A model generated the notes under the pieces. The model saw only the letters and a program-made list of their open reading frames with translations, searched no databases and was not told where the DNA came from. This document shows, piece after piece, positions 8,292-17,521 of a DNA stretch of 37,510 nucleotides. A program made the position numbers and the translations under genes. Position 1 is the first letter of the stretch, and each line of letters starts with the position of its first letter. The stretch is from Candidatus Dadabacteria bacterium (GTDB lineage: Bacteria; Desulfobacterota_D; UBA1144; Nemesobacterales; JADFKM01): positions 1 to 37,510 of the forward strand of contig JADFKM010000012.1 of assembly GCA_022564935.1 (NCBI GenBank). Reading direction: 5' to 3'.

Positions 8292-8927
8292 CTAAAAATT
8301 CAACCCGGAGAACAGCCTTACTAAAATCGATATGGGATACCAAATCAATGTATGGAACACCCGACCCCCGAAAATAAAGATTGCGAACAAAATCATGACC
8401 CCGTACGGCTCTATTTTGGCGTATGTGTTCGCCTGCTCCCGAGGCAGAATCCCGTATAGGATCCTCGAGCCGTCAAGGGGCGGTAGGGGGATCATGTTGA
8501 ACACGGCAAGTGCTAGATTAAGATAGACCGTTATCATCAATAATTTGAAAACCATTTCAATGATAGGTGAATTAATATCTAAATGCATAGGAATGAGCAC
8601 CCTGATAACCAGGCCCGCCGCAAGAGCCATAACTACATTGGACGCGGGGCCCGCAAAGGCTATAAACATCATGTCTTTCTTTGGGTCTTTTAAGTTTAGG
8701 GGGTTAACGGGCACGGGCTTAGCCCAGCCGAATCCGGCGATAAAAAAAAGAATGGTGCCGAAAATGTCGAGGTGAGCTATAGGGTTGAGCGTTAGGCGTC
8801 CCTGAAGCCTGGCCGTGTCGTCTCCAAGTCTATACGCCGCCCAGGCGTGGCAAAACTCATGCACTGTTAGCGCGAGTAGAATCACAGGGGCCATTAGTAT
8901 TATCGTTTCTACGTCTAATCTGAGCAT
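8292..8927 (-). CDS. Site-2-protease-type intramembrane metalloprotease (M50, YwhC-like)
   Basis: A 211-residue, strongly hydrophobic protein with about five membrane segments. HEFCH at residues 23-27 is the HExxH zinc site inside the first helix, and PLPPLDGSRIL near residue 155 supplies the third ligand Asp (the NPDG-like motif). Between them is GRLTLNPIAHLD, typical of the short M50B subfamily without PDZ domains. Such proteases cleave membrane substrates; none is known for this subfamily. It sits between xerD and trpS, an arrangement frequent in several phyla. The gap to xerD is only 16 bases. Confidence 0.92.
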   Translation of the reverse strand: MLRLDVETIILMAPVILLALTVHEFCHAWAAYRLGDDTARLQGRLTLNPIAHLDIFGTILFFIAGFGWAKPVPVNPLNLKDPKKDMMFIAFAGPASNVVMALAAGLVIRVLIPMHLDINSPIIEMVFKLLMITVYLNLALAVFNMIPLPPLDGSRILYGILPREQANTYAKIEPYGVMILFAIFIFGGRVFHTLIWYPISILVRLFSGLNF

Positions 8928-8943
8928 TTATATGAGTTCCATC

Positions 8944-9831
8944 TCAAGGTCTGGGATGGTGACGTCTGTGGATCTCTTTCAACCTTTCCTTATCTATATG
9001 GGTATAGATTTGCGTGGTGGATATGTCGGAGTGTCCGAGCATAAGCTGTATCGTCCTCAGGTCGGCGCCCCTCTCGAGGAGATGGGTGGCAAAGGAGTGC
9101 CGAAGGGTATGGGGGGTTACGGCTTTGCCTATTCCGGCCTTTAGGGCGTAGTTCTTTATCAGCTTCCAGAACCCCTGCCGTGTCATCTTCTTCCTGCGCC
9201 CCGTTACGAACAGGTAATCGCAGTGCCCGCCCTTAAGCAACGACTGCCTGGAGCCCGCCAAATAATCACCGATGCTGGACTGCGCCTTCCCACCAAGCGG
9301 GACGATGCGCTCCTTGGAGCCTTTGCCCTCCACAATCACAAACCCCATCTCTAAATTAACGCTGTTGAGCTTGAGCCCAACCAGCTCCGATACCCTTATT
9401 CCGGTGGCATAGAGTACCTCGAACATTGCCCTGTCTCTAGTGCCTTCACGGACGGTCGGCTCAGGAGCCTCGAGGAGCTTCTCGATCTCTTCAACGGATA
9501 AAACCCGGGGCAACGCCTGCTTTGATTTCGGGTTTTTGATAAGAAAGGTCGGGTCTTTTTCCACCACCTTTTCGATTATCAAGAATTTGAAGAACTGTTT
9601 TACAGAAGAAAGGCTCCGTGAAATTGTAGACGGTTTCAGTCCGTCCGCGCTCAAACGATATAGGAATTCGAGAACGTGTGAATATTGTACCTGCTCAATG
9701 TTTTCAATGCCCTGTTTTCGGACGAAGTTCAAGAACTTGGAAATGTCTCTCTCATACGACTCCGAAGTGTTTTTTGAACGTCCCTTAATTACCGAAAGGT
9801 GGGTGATAAACGAATCGAGATGGAGCTTCAT
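8944..9831 (-). CDS. xerD: Tyrosine recombinase XerD/XerC
   Basis: A 295-residue tyrosine recombinase with an N-terminal SAM-like core-binding domain (about 3-90). The complete catalytic set is visible: Arg146 (GIRVSEL), Lys170 (GKGSKER), His241 and Arg244 (HTLRHSFATH), His267 (GHSDISTTQ) and the nucleophile Tyr276 (IYTHI). XerC/XerD resolve chromosome dimers at dif. A dif-like site and an element apparently inserted at it lie later in this window, so this enzyme, with an XerC partner encoded elsewhere, is the probable recombinase for that element. The length and ERLKEIHRRHHPRP ending fit XerD slightly better than XerC. Confidence 0.93.
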   Translation of the reverse strand: MKLHLDSFITHLSVIKGRSKNTSESYERDISKFLNFVRKQGIENIEQVQYSHVLEFLYRLSADGLKPSTISRSLSSVKQFFKFLIIEKVVEKDPTFLIKNPKSKQALPRVLSVEEIEKLLEAPEPTVREGTRDRAMFEVLYATGIRVSELVGLKLNSVNLEMGFVIVEGKGSKERIVPLGGKAQSSIGDYLAGSRQSLLKGGHCDYLFVTGRRKKMTRQGFWKLIKNYALKAGIGKAVTPHTLRHSFATHLLERGADLRTIQLMLGHSDISTTQIYTHIDKERLKEIHRRHHPRP

Positions 9832-10001
9832 TTTTCAAACTAAAAACAGGGGAACCGTAACGAACGCTACTGTTCAAAATAGCAGATTTAGAGACTATAG
9901 TCAAATCGCAGTCGCAATTCAGCCCTATCGATGAAACTATTGAGACGCAGACATGAATAGCTGTGGTGAGGTGAGCCCAACACGAATTTTCACATCGACC
10001 C

Positions 10002-11258
10002 CTAGGTGCCGATTTCCCAGGATTCCAGGTACTGTTTCTGCTCCTCTGTGAGCTCGTCAAAAGTCACTCCAAGAGCGGAGAGTTTGATTCTGGACACGGA
10101 TTTATCGATATCCTCGGGCACGTCATGAACGCTGTTTTCAAGACTGCCGCTGTTTTTAACTATGTATTCGGAGCAGAGCGCCTGGTTTGCAAAGCTCATA
10201 TCCATTACGCTTGAGGGATGTCCCTCGGCAGCGGCAAGGTTCACCAGCCTGCCTTCGGCAAGAACGTTTATTCTGTTGCCGCTGGGAAGCGTGAACTCTT
10301 CGACGAATTCCCTGACGCGCCTCCTCTGCTCAGCGATTTCTTCCAAGCCCTCAAGGTCGAGCTCGACGTTGAAGTGGCCGGAGTTACAAACCATGGCGCC
10401 GTCGCGCATCTTCTCGAAATGCTCCTTCCTGATCACATGAATGTTGCCCGTTACCGTGCAGAAAATATGGCCGAGCTCTGCCGCCTCGGATATGGACATC
10501 ACCCTGTAGCCGTCCATCAGGGCCTCAAGGGCTTTTAGAGGGTCTACCTCGGTAACAATCACGTTGGCCCCGAGCGCCCGGGCCCTCATCGACAAACCCT
10601 TACCGCACCAGCCGTAACCCACGACCACAAAATTGGTGCCTGCGATGAGCCTGTTCGTGGCCCTGATTATTCCATCCATCGTGCTCTGTCCGGTGCCGTA
10701 GCGGTTGTCGAATAAATGCTTTGTGTCGGCGTCGTTCACGGATATGATAGGGTAGCGAAGCACCCCGTTTGCAGCCATGCTCCGCAGCCTGAGGACACCA
10801 GTGGTCGTTTCTTCGGTTCCTCCCACCACGCCGTCGATAACATCTGTTCTTTCCTTGTGGAGCCTCGAGACGAGGTCTGCGCCGTCGTCCATCGTGATTT
10901 GGGGCTTGGCGTCCAGAGCCTGGTCTATATGTTTGTAATACCTGTCGGTATCTTCCCCATTTATTGCAAACACCGAAATTTCGTGGTCTTTCACGAGATG
11001 TGCCGTCACGTCGTCCTGTGTGCTCAAGGGGTTTGATGCGCACAGCACCACTTCGGCTCCGCCCGCTTTAAGGGTCATCGCAAGATTTGCCGTCTCCGTA
11101 GTGACGTGGAGACATGCGGCGATCTTTGTTCCACGCAGGGGCTTATTTCGTTCGAAGCCCTCTTTGATGCTTCGGAGCACGGGCATTTCCTGGCTCGCCC
11201 ACTGCGTTCTCAGCCTTCCTTCTTCAGCCAGTCCGATATCCTTGATGTCGTAATCCAT
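10002..11258 (-). CDS. ahcY: S-adenosylhomocysteine hydrolase
   Basis: A 418-residue NAD-dependent enzyme that splits SAH into adenosine and homocysteine. [32 protein letters not shown] and [12 protein letters not shown] are substrate-binding signatures; the Rossmann loop is [23 protein letters not shown] is near the C-terminus. It is the shorter form lacking the roughly 40-residue insertion of eukaryotic and many proteobacterial enzymes, as in Thermotoga and archaea. GGAGG lies upstream of the ATG. It lies 108 bases behind metK on the same strand, so SAM synthesis and SAH removal are encoded together. I searched that gap for an SAH riboswitch and saw none. Confidence 0.97.
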   Translation of the reverse strand: MDYDIKDIGLAEEGRLRTQWASQEMPVLRSIKEGFERNKPLRGTKIAACLHVTTETANLAMTLKAGGAEVVLCASNPLSTQDDVTAHLVKDHEISVFAINGEDTDRYYKHIDQALDAKPQITMDDGADLVSRLHKERTDVIDGVVGGTEETTTGVLRLRSMAANGVLRYPIISVNDADTKHLFDNRYGTGQSTMDGIIRATNRLIAGTNFVVVGYGWCGKGLSMRARALGANVIVTEVDPLKALEALMDGYRVMSISEAAELGHIFCTVTGNIHVIRKEHFEKMRDGAMVCNSGHFNVELDLEGLEEIAEQRRRVREFVEEFTLPSGNRINVLAEGRLVNLAAAEGHPSSVMDMSFANQALCSEYIVKNSGSLENSVHDVPEDIDKSVSRIKLSALGVTFDELTEEQKQYLESWEIGT

Positions 11259-11366
11259 TTAATACCTCCAGTTGGTGAACAATGTGTTTACGGATTTTTT
11301 ATCAGATTCGGGGCTCTAAAGATGGGATAGTGACTTACTAACTCGTGAGTTAACCTAGTTGTGCTT

Positions 11367-12527
11367 CTAACCTACGGCTTTTTGCAATTGTTCAACCCTA
11401 TCGGTTTTCTCCCACGTAAAACTCTCCTCAGTCCTCCCGAAATGGCCCAGGGCAGCAGTAGGTTTATATATCGGTCTAAGAAGGTCGAGTGTTTTGATCA
11501 CCCCCGCCGGATTTAGATCGAACACCTCCCTTATGCCCCTCGATATCTCATCCTCAGATATTTCTCCCGTACCGAAGGTATCGACCATTATCGACACAGG
11601 CTCGGCTACTCCGATGGCATAGGCAAGCTGTACCTCGCATTTCTGGGAAAGACCGGTGGCAACTACGTTTTTAGCTATGTAGCGCGCCATGTACGCGGCG
11701 CTCCTGTCAACCTTTGAGGGGTCTTTTCCTGAAAACGCCCCTCCGCCGTGCCTAGCCCAACCCCCGTAGGTGTCTATAATGATCTTTCTACCCGTAAGTC
11801 CCGTATCGCCGTTAGGGCCGCCTATGACGAACCTTCCGGTTGGATTAATATATATCTTTGTTTTATTCGAGAGCAGCTCCTGTGGTATAGCGGGCTTGAT
11901 AACCTCTTCCATGATCCCTTCGTAAACGTGTTTGGTATCGACATCAGGAGCGTGCTGAGAAGCGACCACAATGGCGTCTACGGCTACCGGCACGTCGTTT
12001 TCGTATTTAACCGTAACCTGAGTTTTTCCATCCGGCCTTAAAAAGTGCAGGGTGCCGTCCTTTCTCGTCTCGGTAAGTAGTTTAGCAAGATTGTGTGCAA
12101 ACATAATGGGTGTAGGCATAAGCTGAGGCGTTTCATCTATGGCAAAGCCGAACATTAGGCCCTGGTCTCCGGCTCCTTGAGCCTTGTCACCGGCCGAATC
12201 AACCCCCATCGCTATATCGGGTGACTGCTTATGAATAGACACAAGCACCCCACAGCTGTGAGCGTTAAACCCGATGGTGTTATCCGTGTACCCAATCTCC
12301 TCAACGACGTTCCTCACCAACTCAGATATATCCACCTTAGCGGTAGAAGTGATCTCACCTGCTACCACGACCAGTCCGGTAGTCAGGAGTGGCTCGCAAG
12401 CGACCCTCGAGGCGGGTTCCTGAGCTAACATGGCATCAAGCACGGCCTCGGAAATCTGGTCGGCCATTTTATCGGGATGACCCTCGGTTACCGATTCGGA
12501 TGTAAAAATAAAATCGCCTTGAGCCAT
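11367..12527 (-). CDS. metK: S-adenosylmethionine synthetase
   Basis: Makes SAM from ATP and methionine. The conserved opening [20 protein letters not shown] starts at ATG 12525-12527, with GGAG nine bases upstream, giving 386 residues. A frame open to 12581 adds residues that are not part of the family. [17 protein letters not shown] and the P-loop-like [19 protein letters not shown] are the two MetK signatures. It heads the minus-strand block metK-ahcY-xerD and has a strong promoter about 40 bases upstream. Confidence 0.97.
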   Translation of the reverse strand: MAQGDFIFTSESVTEGHPDKMADQISEAVLDAMLAQEPASRVACEPLLTTGLVVVAGEITSTAKVDISELVRNVVEEIGYTDNTIGFNAHSCGVLVSIHKQSPDIAMGVDSAGDKAQGAGDQGLMFGFAIDETPQLMPTPIMFAHNLAKLLTETRKDGTLHFLRPDGKTQVTVKYENDVPVAVDAIVVASQHAPDVDTKHVYEGIMEEVIKPAIPQELLSNKTKIYINPTGRFVIGGPNGDTGLTGRKIIIDTYGGWARHGGGAFSGKDPSKVDRSAAYMARYIAKNVVATGLSQKCEVQLAYAIGVAEPVSIMVDTFGTGEISEDEISRGIREVFDLNPAGVIKTLDLLRPIYKPTAALGHFGRTEESFTWEKTDRVEQLQKAVG

Positions 12528-12567
12528 TAAATTCGTCTCCTTGAATAACTGGTGTAAAATCCAAAAC

Positions 12568-12595
12568 AATATATACTTCATTGTCTCGATGTCAA
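12568..12595 (-). promoter_or_regulatory. metK promoter
   Basis: On the minus strand TTGACA (12590-12595) and TATATT (12568-12573) are separated by 16 bases: a perfect -35 and a 5/6 -10. The predicted start leaves a leader of only about 35 bases before the metK ATG, too short for a SAM riboswitch. Confidence 0.65.
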
Positions 12596-12646
12596 ATTCA
12601 CTGCACTCCTACAACCTTACACTAACTGCTATAAAACAAGTAAACT

Positions 12647-14008
12647 ATGAAATCAAAAGGGACCTCTTCCAGACTCCTGGCTCACAGAGCTCTTAACAGC
12701 ATTGTCATTAACGGCGAGCACCCCGATACTGCGCTACAAACAGCATATCAAAATATCCCTAAAGACTCGCCTAAAGACAGGGTGCTAATAACCGAGTTCG
12801 TTCTCGGAGTTATCCGCTGGCTCGCCAAACTCGACTACATTATCGATCGGTTCGTTAAGAAGAAAACAAAAAAACAAGAGGTGCAGAACCTGCTCAGGCT
12901 CGGGACCTATCAGCTTATTCTCTTAAGCGGCATCAAGGATCACGCGGCCATTAACGAGACCGTGGAAGTCGGTAATAAGGTGTACGGCAATGAGATCGCG
13001 GGATTTATCAACGCCACTCTCAGGGAGATGCTTCGCTCCAAAAACCGCATCCGATACCCCAAACTGACGGACGACCCCTTAAACCACATCGCTATTGAGC
13101 GTTCATTCCCGCCGTGGCTAGTGGACAAATGGATACAATCATATGGAGTCGATTACACACTAGATTTGACAGGGGCTCTCAACAAAATCCCTCCACTGAC
13201 CATGAGGGTAAACACCCAAAAAACCTCGAGAGACGAGCTAATTGAGAGTTTAAAAGCTGAAAAAATCGACTCTGAGCCGACAAAGTACTCTCCCGTAGGG
13301 ATAAGGCTGCTCACCAGGCACGACCCCTCTCGAATACCTGATTTTAAGAAAGGTCTGTTCACCGTGCAGGACGAGGCAGCCCAGCTTTGCACATATATTT
13401 TGGGGCCTGAGCCGGGAGAAAGGGTTTGGGACGTGTGCAGCGCGCCCGGCGGAAAGACCACTCATATTGCGCAGCTCATGAACAATACCGGTGAGGTCAT
13501 AGCTACAGACTCAAGCGCCAAGAGGTTGTCCATGGTAGAAGAGCACGCCGGGAGGCTCTCTCAAAACATTATAAAAACCGTTAAGCTTGACGCCGCTGAG
13601 CATACTTCCACCGACGTACTAAATGGAGAATTCGACAAAGTTCTTGTTGACGCGCCGTGCACAGGGCTTGGAACAATCAGACGAAACCCCGATGCGAAAT
13701 GGAAGAAAACCCCTGAGGACCCGTCAAAAATGTCTGCCCTCCAATACCGGATTCTCGAAAACGCTTCAAAATCTCTTAGAAGTGGAGGTGTAATAGTTTA
13801 TGCAGTTTGCACCCTTACTCGAGAAGAGAACGAAAACGTATGCTTTGAGTTCCTTCAAAACCACGACGAGTTTGAACTAGACCCGAGCTATACGTCTTCC
13901 AGTGCCTTTTTAGATGAGTTCATCGATGAAGGGGGGTTTTTCATTTTCGATCCCGTTAGGCATAATACTGACGGATTTTTCGTTGCAAAATTTATACGGA
14001 CGAGATGA
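12647..14008 (+). CDS. rsmB: 16S rRNA m5C967 methyltransferase RsmB
   Basis: A 453-residue protein. The N-terminal NusB-like RNA-binding domain (about 5-135) is followed by a Rossmann methyltransferase domain. The SAM motif is CSAPGGKT (264-271). The two cysteines of the m5C methyltransferase mechanism are Cys338 in DAPCTGLGTIRRNPDAKWK and Cys388 in AVCTLTREENE; the latter is normally the nucleophile. The gene is divergent from metK and overlaps rpe by four bases, so the two are translationally coupled. Confidence 0.94.
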   Translation: MKSKGTSSRLLAHRALNSIVINGEHPDTALQTAYQNIPKDSPKDRVLITEFVLGVIRWLAKLDYIIDRFVKKKTKKQEVQNLLRLGTYQLILLSGIKDHAAINETVEVGNKVYGNEIAGFINATLREMLRSKNRIRYPKLTDDPLNHIAIERSFPPWLVDKWIQSYGVDYTLDLTGALNKIPPLTMRVNTQKTSRDELIESLKAEKIDSEPTKYSPVGIRLLTRHDPSRIPDFKKGLFTVQDEAAQLCTYILGPEPGERVWDVCSAPGGKTTHIAQLMNNTGEVIATDSSAKRLSMVEEHAGRLSQNIIKTVKLDAAEHTSTDVLNGEFDKVLVDAPCTGLGTIRRNPDAKWKKTPEDPSKMSALQYRILENASKSLRSGGVIVYAVCTLTREENENVCFEFLQNHDEFELDPSYTSSSAFLDEFIDEGGFFIFDPVRHNTDGFFVAKFIRTR

Positions 14009-14706
14009 ACAGAAGAATGAAAAAATTTATAGTTCCGTCGATACTCTCAGCAGATTTCACAAAATTGGGTGAGGAGGTCAAGGCCGTTCAAAGCGCTGGG
14101 GCCGACTGGATTCACGTGGACGTCATGGATGGGCATTTCGTTCCTAACATAACAATAGGAGTACCGGTGGTAAAGTCCTTACAGTCGATATCACCTCCTC
14201 CTATAGACATACATCTGATGATTAACAACCCTGAGGGGTTTGTGGAGACCTTTATTGACAGCGGCGGAAGTTACGTCAAATCCCTCACTGTCCAGGTGGA
14301 AAGCTGCAACCTCATTTACAACACCATCAAGCTGATCCAATCCAAGGGAGTCATGGCCGGCGTGGCGATAAACCCCGGAACCCCTCTATCTTCGGTAACG
14401 GAGCTATTACCGTATATGGATATGGTGACCATTATGACTGTAGAACCAGGGTTTGCCGAGCAGAAATTTATCCCCTCCATGATCTCCAAAATCAAGCAGA
14501 TGAGAGACATCATAGACAGCTCGGAGTTCAGTCCTCTAATCGAAGTGGATGGGGGGATAAAACTTGAGAACATCGGCGAAGCTGCCGAGGCCGGCGCAGA
14601 CGTTTTCGTCTCCGGCTCGGGCATATTCAAATCCGGTGATTACAAAGGCTCGATCGATAAAATGAGGGCGATATTGGAAAATGCCGCTCATGCTGCGACA
14701 GGATAA
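14005..14706 (+). CDS. rpe: Ribulose-phosphate 3-epimerase
   Basis: A 233-residue TIM-barrel enzyme interconverting ribulose 5-phosphate and xylulose 5-phosphate. Signatures are VPSILSADFTKLGEEV, the metal-binding HVDVMDGHFVPNITIG, IHLMI, MTVEPGFAEQKF and VDGGI. The ATG at 14005 overlaps the rsmB stop; a second in-frame ATG at 14017 would give the same core. The rsmB-rpe pair is a common bacterial arrangement. Confidence 0.95.
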   Translation: MNRRMKKFIVPSILSADFTKLGEEVKAVQSAGADWIHVDVMDGHFVPNITIGVPVVKSLQSISPPPIDIHLMINNPEGFVETFIDSGGSYVKSLTVQVESCNLIYNTIKLIQSKGVMAGVAINPGTPLSSVTELLPYMDMVTIMTVEPGFAEQKFIPSMISKIKQMRDIIDSSEFSPLIEVDGGIKLENIGEAAEAGADVFVSGSGIFKSGDYKGSIDKMRAILENAAHAATG

Positions 14707-14875
14707 TTGTGGCTGGCCGTAGGCATCATAATTCCGTAGCCCTTAACAAGGATACATAACTTGGCTAAACTAGGGTGTTAGCTGTGGGTGTTAGATATTG
14801 TTTTGCAGGCGATAATGAGCTTCTTGTACCCTAAACCCCTTTCATGCTCTAGCATTCAACACTTACGTCTTTAAA

Positions 14876-15523
14876 ATGCTCGACGATAGCTCTTATACGC
14901 GGGAAATTGAAAAACATTTCCTCTCGAAAACCGGAAGCGGCATCATGCTGTCTTCCAGGGACTACGACCTAATTCACAAATGGAAGCAGATGGGCGTCCC
15001 GAAGGAAGTCCTGTACAAGGGCATCAACAGGGCAATCGAGGAATTTTTCAAGAAAAGGAACGGCCAGTACCCAAGAAGCATATACTACTGCTCCCAAACC
15101 GTCGAAGAGGAGATCAGGCGCTATTTCCGATCCGCCAAGCAAACTGTATCCGACACTGAAACCGGCTCAAACACCGTTTACGAAGAGGTTCTTGAAAGGC
15201 TCGCTAAAATGATATCGACTGAGAAGAACAAAAAAATAAGGCGGCATTACAAGAAAACAAGGGAAAAGGTGTTCGCGCTATCCGGACTCGACGAGATCGA
15301 CCTGTACAAGAAACTGGAATCCATCCAGGAACAGTTTTTCGACGAACTCTTCGGCACACTTGCTCCTTCGGAAAAGGAATCTATACTGAAAGAAGCTGAG
15401 GGTATGATATATAAGGGCGGGCGTTATATGACAGACGACAGGTATCGGGAAAGTCTTGCATCTCTTCGAAACCAAATCATTAGAGAAAGATTCAATATTA
15501 GGAAAATCCTCTGGGATTTTTAA
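14876..15523 (+). CDS. DnaD-like protein, probable partner of the adjacent helicase loader
   Basis: A 215-residue, charged, largely helical protein. LSSRDYDLIHKWKQMGVPKEVLYKGINRAIEEFF (residues 25-58) follows the pattern of the DnaD/DnaB replication-initiation helical domain, in which a conserved Trp sits in a helix before an amphipathic segment. The rest is coiled-coil-like and Lys/Glu-rich. There is no catalytic motif. It ends 17 bases before a DnaC-like ATPase gene, the same pairing of primosome protein and loader known from Gram-positive bacteria. No Shine-Dalgarno sequence is visible before the ATG. The assignment rests on this weak motif and the context. Confidence 0.55.
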   Translation: MLDDSSYTREIEKHFLSKTGSGIMLSSRDYDLIHKWKQMGVPKEVLYKGINRAIEEFFKKRNGQYPRSIYYCSQTVEEEIRRYFRSAKQTVSDTETGSNTVYEEVLERLAKMISTEKNKKIRRHYKKTREKVFALSGLDEIDLYKKLESIQEQFFDELFGTLAPSEKESILKEAEGMIYKGGRYMTDDRYRESLASLRNQIIRERFNIRKILWDF

Positions 15524-15540
15524 TTTAGGACTATAAATCT

Positions 15541-16365
15541 ATGGCAGTAGATACTAGAGCTAAAACTCAGCGTTGTACAAAGTGCTATAAAAGGGGATGG
15601 TTTACATCTAGCAGTAAAAACCAATCATCTGCTGAACTTTGTGATTGTGTGCAAAACTGCATAAGCTGCAACGGAATAGGCTATGACAGAGTTAAGAATG
15701 AATCAGGGTACGATTTTTTAATACCTTGTCCTAGTTGCGGAGACATCCGAAGAAAAGTAAAGCGTTACAACCTTGCCGGAATTCCAGCCAAGTTTAAAGA
15801 TGTGCTTGAAGTGGGCTCATTTCATCCTCGGGGCAGAGGCAGTATAGAAAAATCCCAACAACGCGCTCTCGCATACGTTGGGGAATTTGTAAAAAATTAC
15901 CCAAACAAGCGGGGATTTATGTTGATGGGAGGGGCTGGTGTGGGAAAAACCCACCTAGCGATAGGAGCAATATCTGAAATGACCCTGATAGGAGGAGTAA
16001 GGTGTATTTTCAAAGACTTTTTTTACCTCCTGTCCGAATTAAAAGACGCATACTCTCATGGGCATTCGGAAAACGAGGTTATTGAGCCGCTCATTGAAAC
16101 GGAAGTGCTTGTAATAGACGAGCTCGCAAAGGGAAAGAGCAGCGATTGGGAACTTAACATCCTCGACCAGCTCATATCGAAGAGGTACAACGCATCGAAG
16201 ATCACTATTGCAACCACCAATTACCTATCGGCCGACTGCGGGGATAGAGCAAGGGGTGAAGTGCTCGATGATAGGGTAGGGGAGAGGATTGCTTCTCGCC
16301 TTCACGAGATGTGTGAGTTCCTCCTTCTCGAAGGTGAGGATTTTAGACAATCCAAGAACAAATAA
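15541..16365 (+). CDS. DnaC/DnaI-like AAA+ helicase loader with an N-terminal zinc cluster
   Basis: A 274-residue protein. The N-terminal 80 residues hold many cysteines (CTKC, CDC, CISC, CPSC), implying one or two zinc ribbons as in DnaI-type loaders. The AAA+ domain has Walker A GGAGVGKTH (about 124-132), Walker B VLVIDELAKG, sensor-1 IATTNY and an arginine-finger region GERIASRLHEM. Such proteins load the replicative helicase DnaB. The gene follows the DnaD-like gene by 17 bases. A transposon-type IstB ATPase is the main alternative, but no transposase gene or inverted repeats are adjacent. Confidence 0.82.
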   Translation: MAVDTRAKTQRCTKCYKRGWFTSSSKNQSSAELCDCVQNCISCNGIGYDRVKNESGYDFLIPCPSCGDIRRKVKRYNLAGIPAKFKDVLEVGSFHPRGRGSIEKSQQRALAYVGEFVKNYPNKRGFMLMGGAGVGKTHLAIGAISEMTLIGGVRCIFKDFFYLLSELKDAYSHGHSENEVIEPLIETEVLVIDELAKGKSSDWELNILDQLISKRYNASKITIATTNYLSADCGDRARGEVLDDRVGERIASRLHEMCEFLLLEGEDFRQSKNK

Positions 16366-16376
16366 ACTGGCTACAA

Positions 16377-16430
16377 GGGGGGGTATATGGGGGGGGTACG
16401 AGGGTATATGGGGGTATACGGGGATATGAG
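16377..16430. repeat. G-run repeat tract between convergent genes
   Basis: Runs of 3 to 8 G alternate with TATAT, TACGA, TATAC and ATATG spacers six times over 54 bases. This is a degenerate tandem repeat that could form a G-quadruplex on the plus strand. It fills nearly the whole gap between the DnaC-like gene and the convergent deacetylase gene. No terminator hairpin is visible. Confidence 0.7.
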
Positions 16431-16438
16431 GTGAGCGC

Positions 16439-17473
16439 CTAAAACTTCCAGTAATCCGACAGCGTCTTCTCCACCCGCCCGATAATCCCATCGGCTTTCG
16501 TTTCTGCGTCAAGGTCGCCGTAATCGGTGGTGTTCAGCTCCAGAAGCTCCTCAAACACGGATTTGGTGCTCAACCATAGCCCATCGAGGTCGTATCCTCC
16601 CTCTAAGACGTAGACGATGCGCCCATCGCAGTATTGCTGCGCCTTTTCTTTCAGGAACCGTGTCTGCTGAGCAAATCCCGAGGGTGTTACGTTCATACCC
16701 CCGAGCGGGTCGTTTTCATAGGTATCAAACCCCACGGACACCAGGATCATCTCCGGCTCATACTGCTCTATAACAGGGGTAAGGATCTCGTTGAAAATCT
16801 TCATGTATTCCGCATCCCCCATAATCGGGGTGAGAGGAACGTTTATCGTGTATCCCGCGCCCCGGTCGAAACCCACATCGGTAAAGGCGCCCGTTCCGGG
16901 ATAATACGGATGCTGATGTGTTGAAAAGTACAGTATATCCCGCCTGTTATTGAACATGTGCTCGGTGCCGTTCCCGTGATGAAGGTCCCAATCGACTATG
17001 AGTATGCGGTCGAGATCGTGGTTTTTGACGGCATGAGCTGCGCCGACAGCGACGTTGTTGAAAAGACAAAATCCCATGGCGCGGTCCGTCTCGGCGTGGT
17101 GTCCCGGAGGTCTAACTAGGGGGAACCCGATATCGATGTCCCCAGCCATCACGGCGTCTACGGCGGTGACCATACCCCCCGCCGCCCGCAGCGCCGCATC
17201 GAATGAGATCGGACAAGTGGAGGTATCGGAATCGAGAAACACCCTAGGTTTGCCTTTCGTAGCTTTCATCCTGCGGTAGTGGATAGGTTGGTGAACCAGG
17301 GTTATCTCTTTTTCCGTTGCGTCCCTGGGCTCGATCCTGACCAATTTATCGAGCAGGTCGTTTTCCTTGAGGGCATCGATCATGACAAGCAGCCTTTCGG
17401 GACACTCCGGGTGGCCCGGCCCGTTATTATGGTCGACATAAAGCTTATCCAGGACAATGCCTACTTTCTTCAC
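16439..17473 (-). CDS. Class II histone-deacetylase-family (acetoin utilization/acetylpolyamine type) deacetylase
   Basis: A 344-residue protein of the arginase/deacetylase fold. The catalytic pair is His125-His126 in RPPGHHAE. Zinc ligands are Asp163 and His165 in DWDLHHGNGT and Asp250 in SVGFD, followed by NDPLGG. All catalytic residues are present, so it should be an active zinc amidohydrolase. Bacterial members remove acetyl groups from polyamines, from acetylated proteins such as acetyl-CoA synthetase, or from other amides; the substrate cannot be told. It follows folC by 48 bases on the same strand. Confidence 0.92.
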   Translation of the reverse strand: MKKVGIVLDKLYVDHNNGPGHPECPERLLVMIDALKENDLLDKLVRIEPRDATEKEITLVHQPIHYRRMKATKGKPRVFLDSDTSTCPISFDAALRAAGGMVTAVDAVMAGDIDIGFPLVRPPGHHAETDRAMGFCLFNNVAVGAAHAVKNHDLDRILIVDWDLHHGNGTEHMFNNRRDILYFSTHQHPYYPGTGAFTDVGFDRGAGYTINVPLTPIMGDAEYMKIFNEILTPVIEQYEPEMILVSVGFDTYENDPLGGMNVTPSGFAQQTRFLKEKAQQYCDGRIVYVLEGGYDLDGLWLSTKSVFEELLELNTTDYGDLDAETKADGIIGRVEKTLSDYWKF

Positions 17474-17521
17474 CGTAAAATCCCCCGCAAAATATTAGCA
17501 CAGCCCATTATACCGCGCAAT

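Noticed and set aside
11259-11366. SAH or SAM riboswitch before ahcY
   Set aside because: The gene context invited it, but I found no match to known riboswitch cores. Only a short TAACTC-AC-GAGTTA palindrome is present.
15541-16365. IstB-type transposition ATPase
   Set aside because: There is no adjacent IstA transposase and no inverted repeats. The N-terminal zinc cluster and the DnaD-like neighbour favour a helicase loader.
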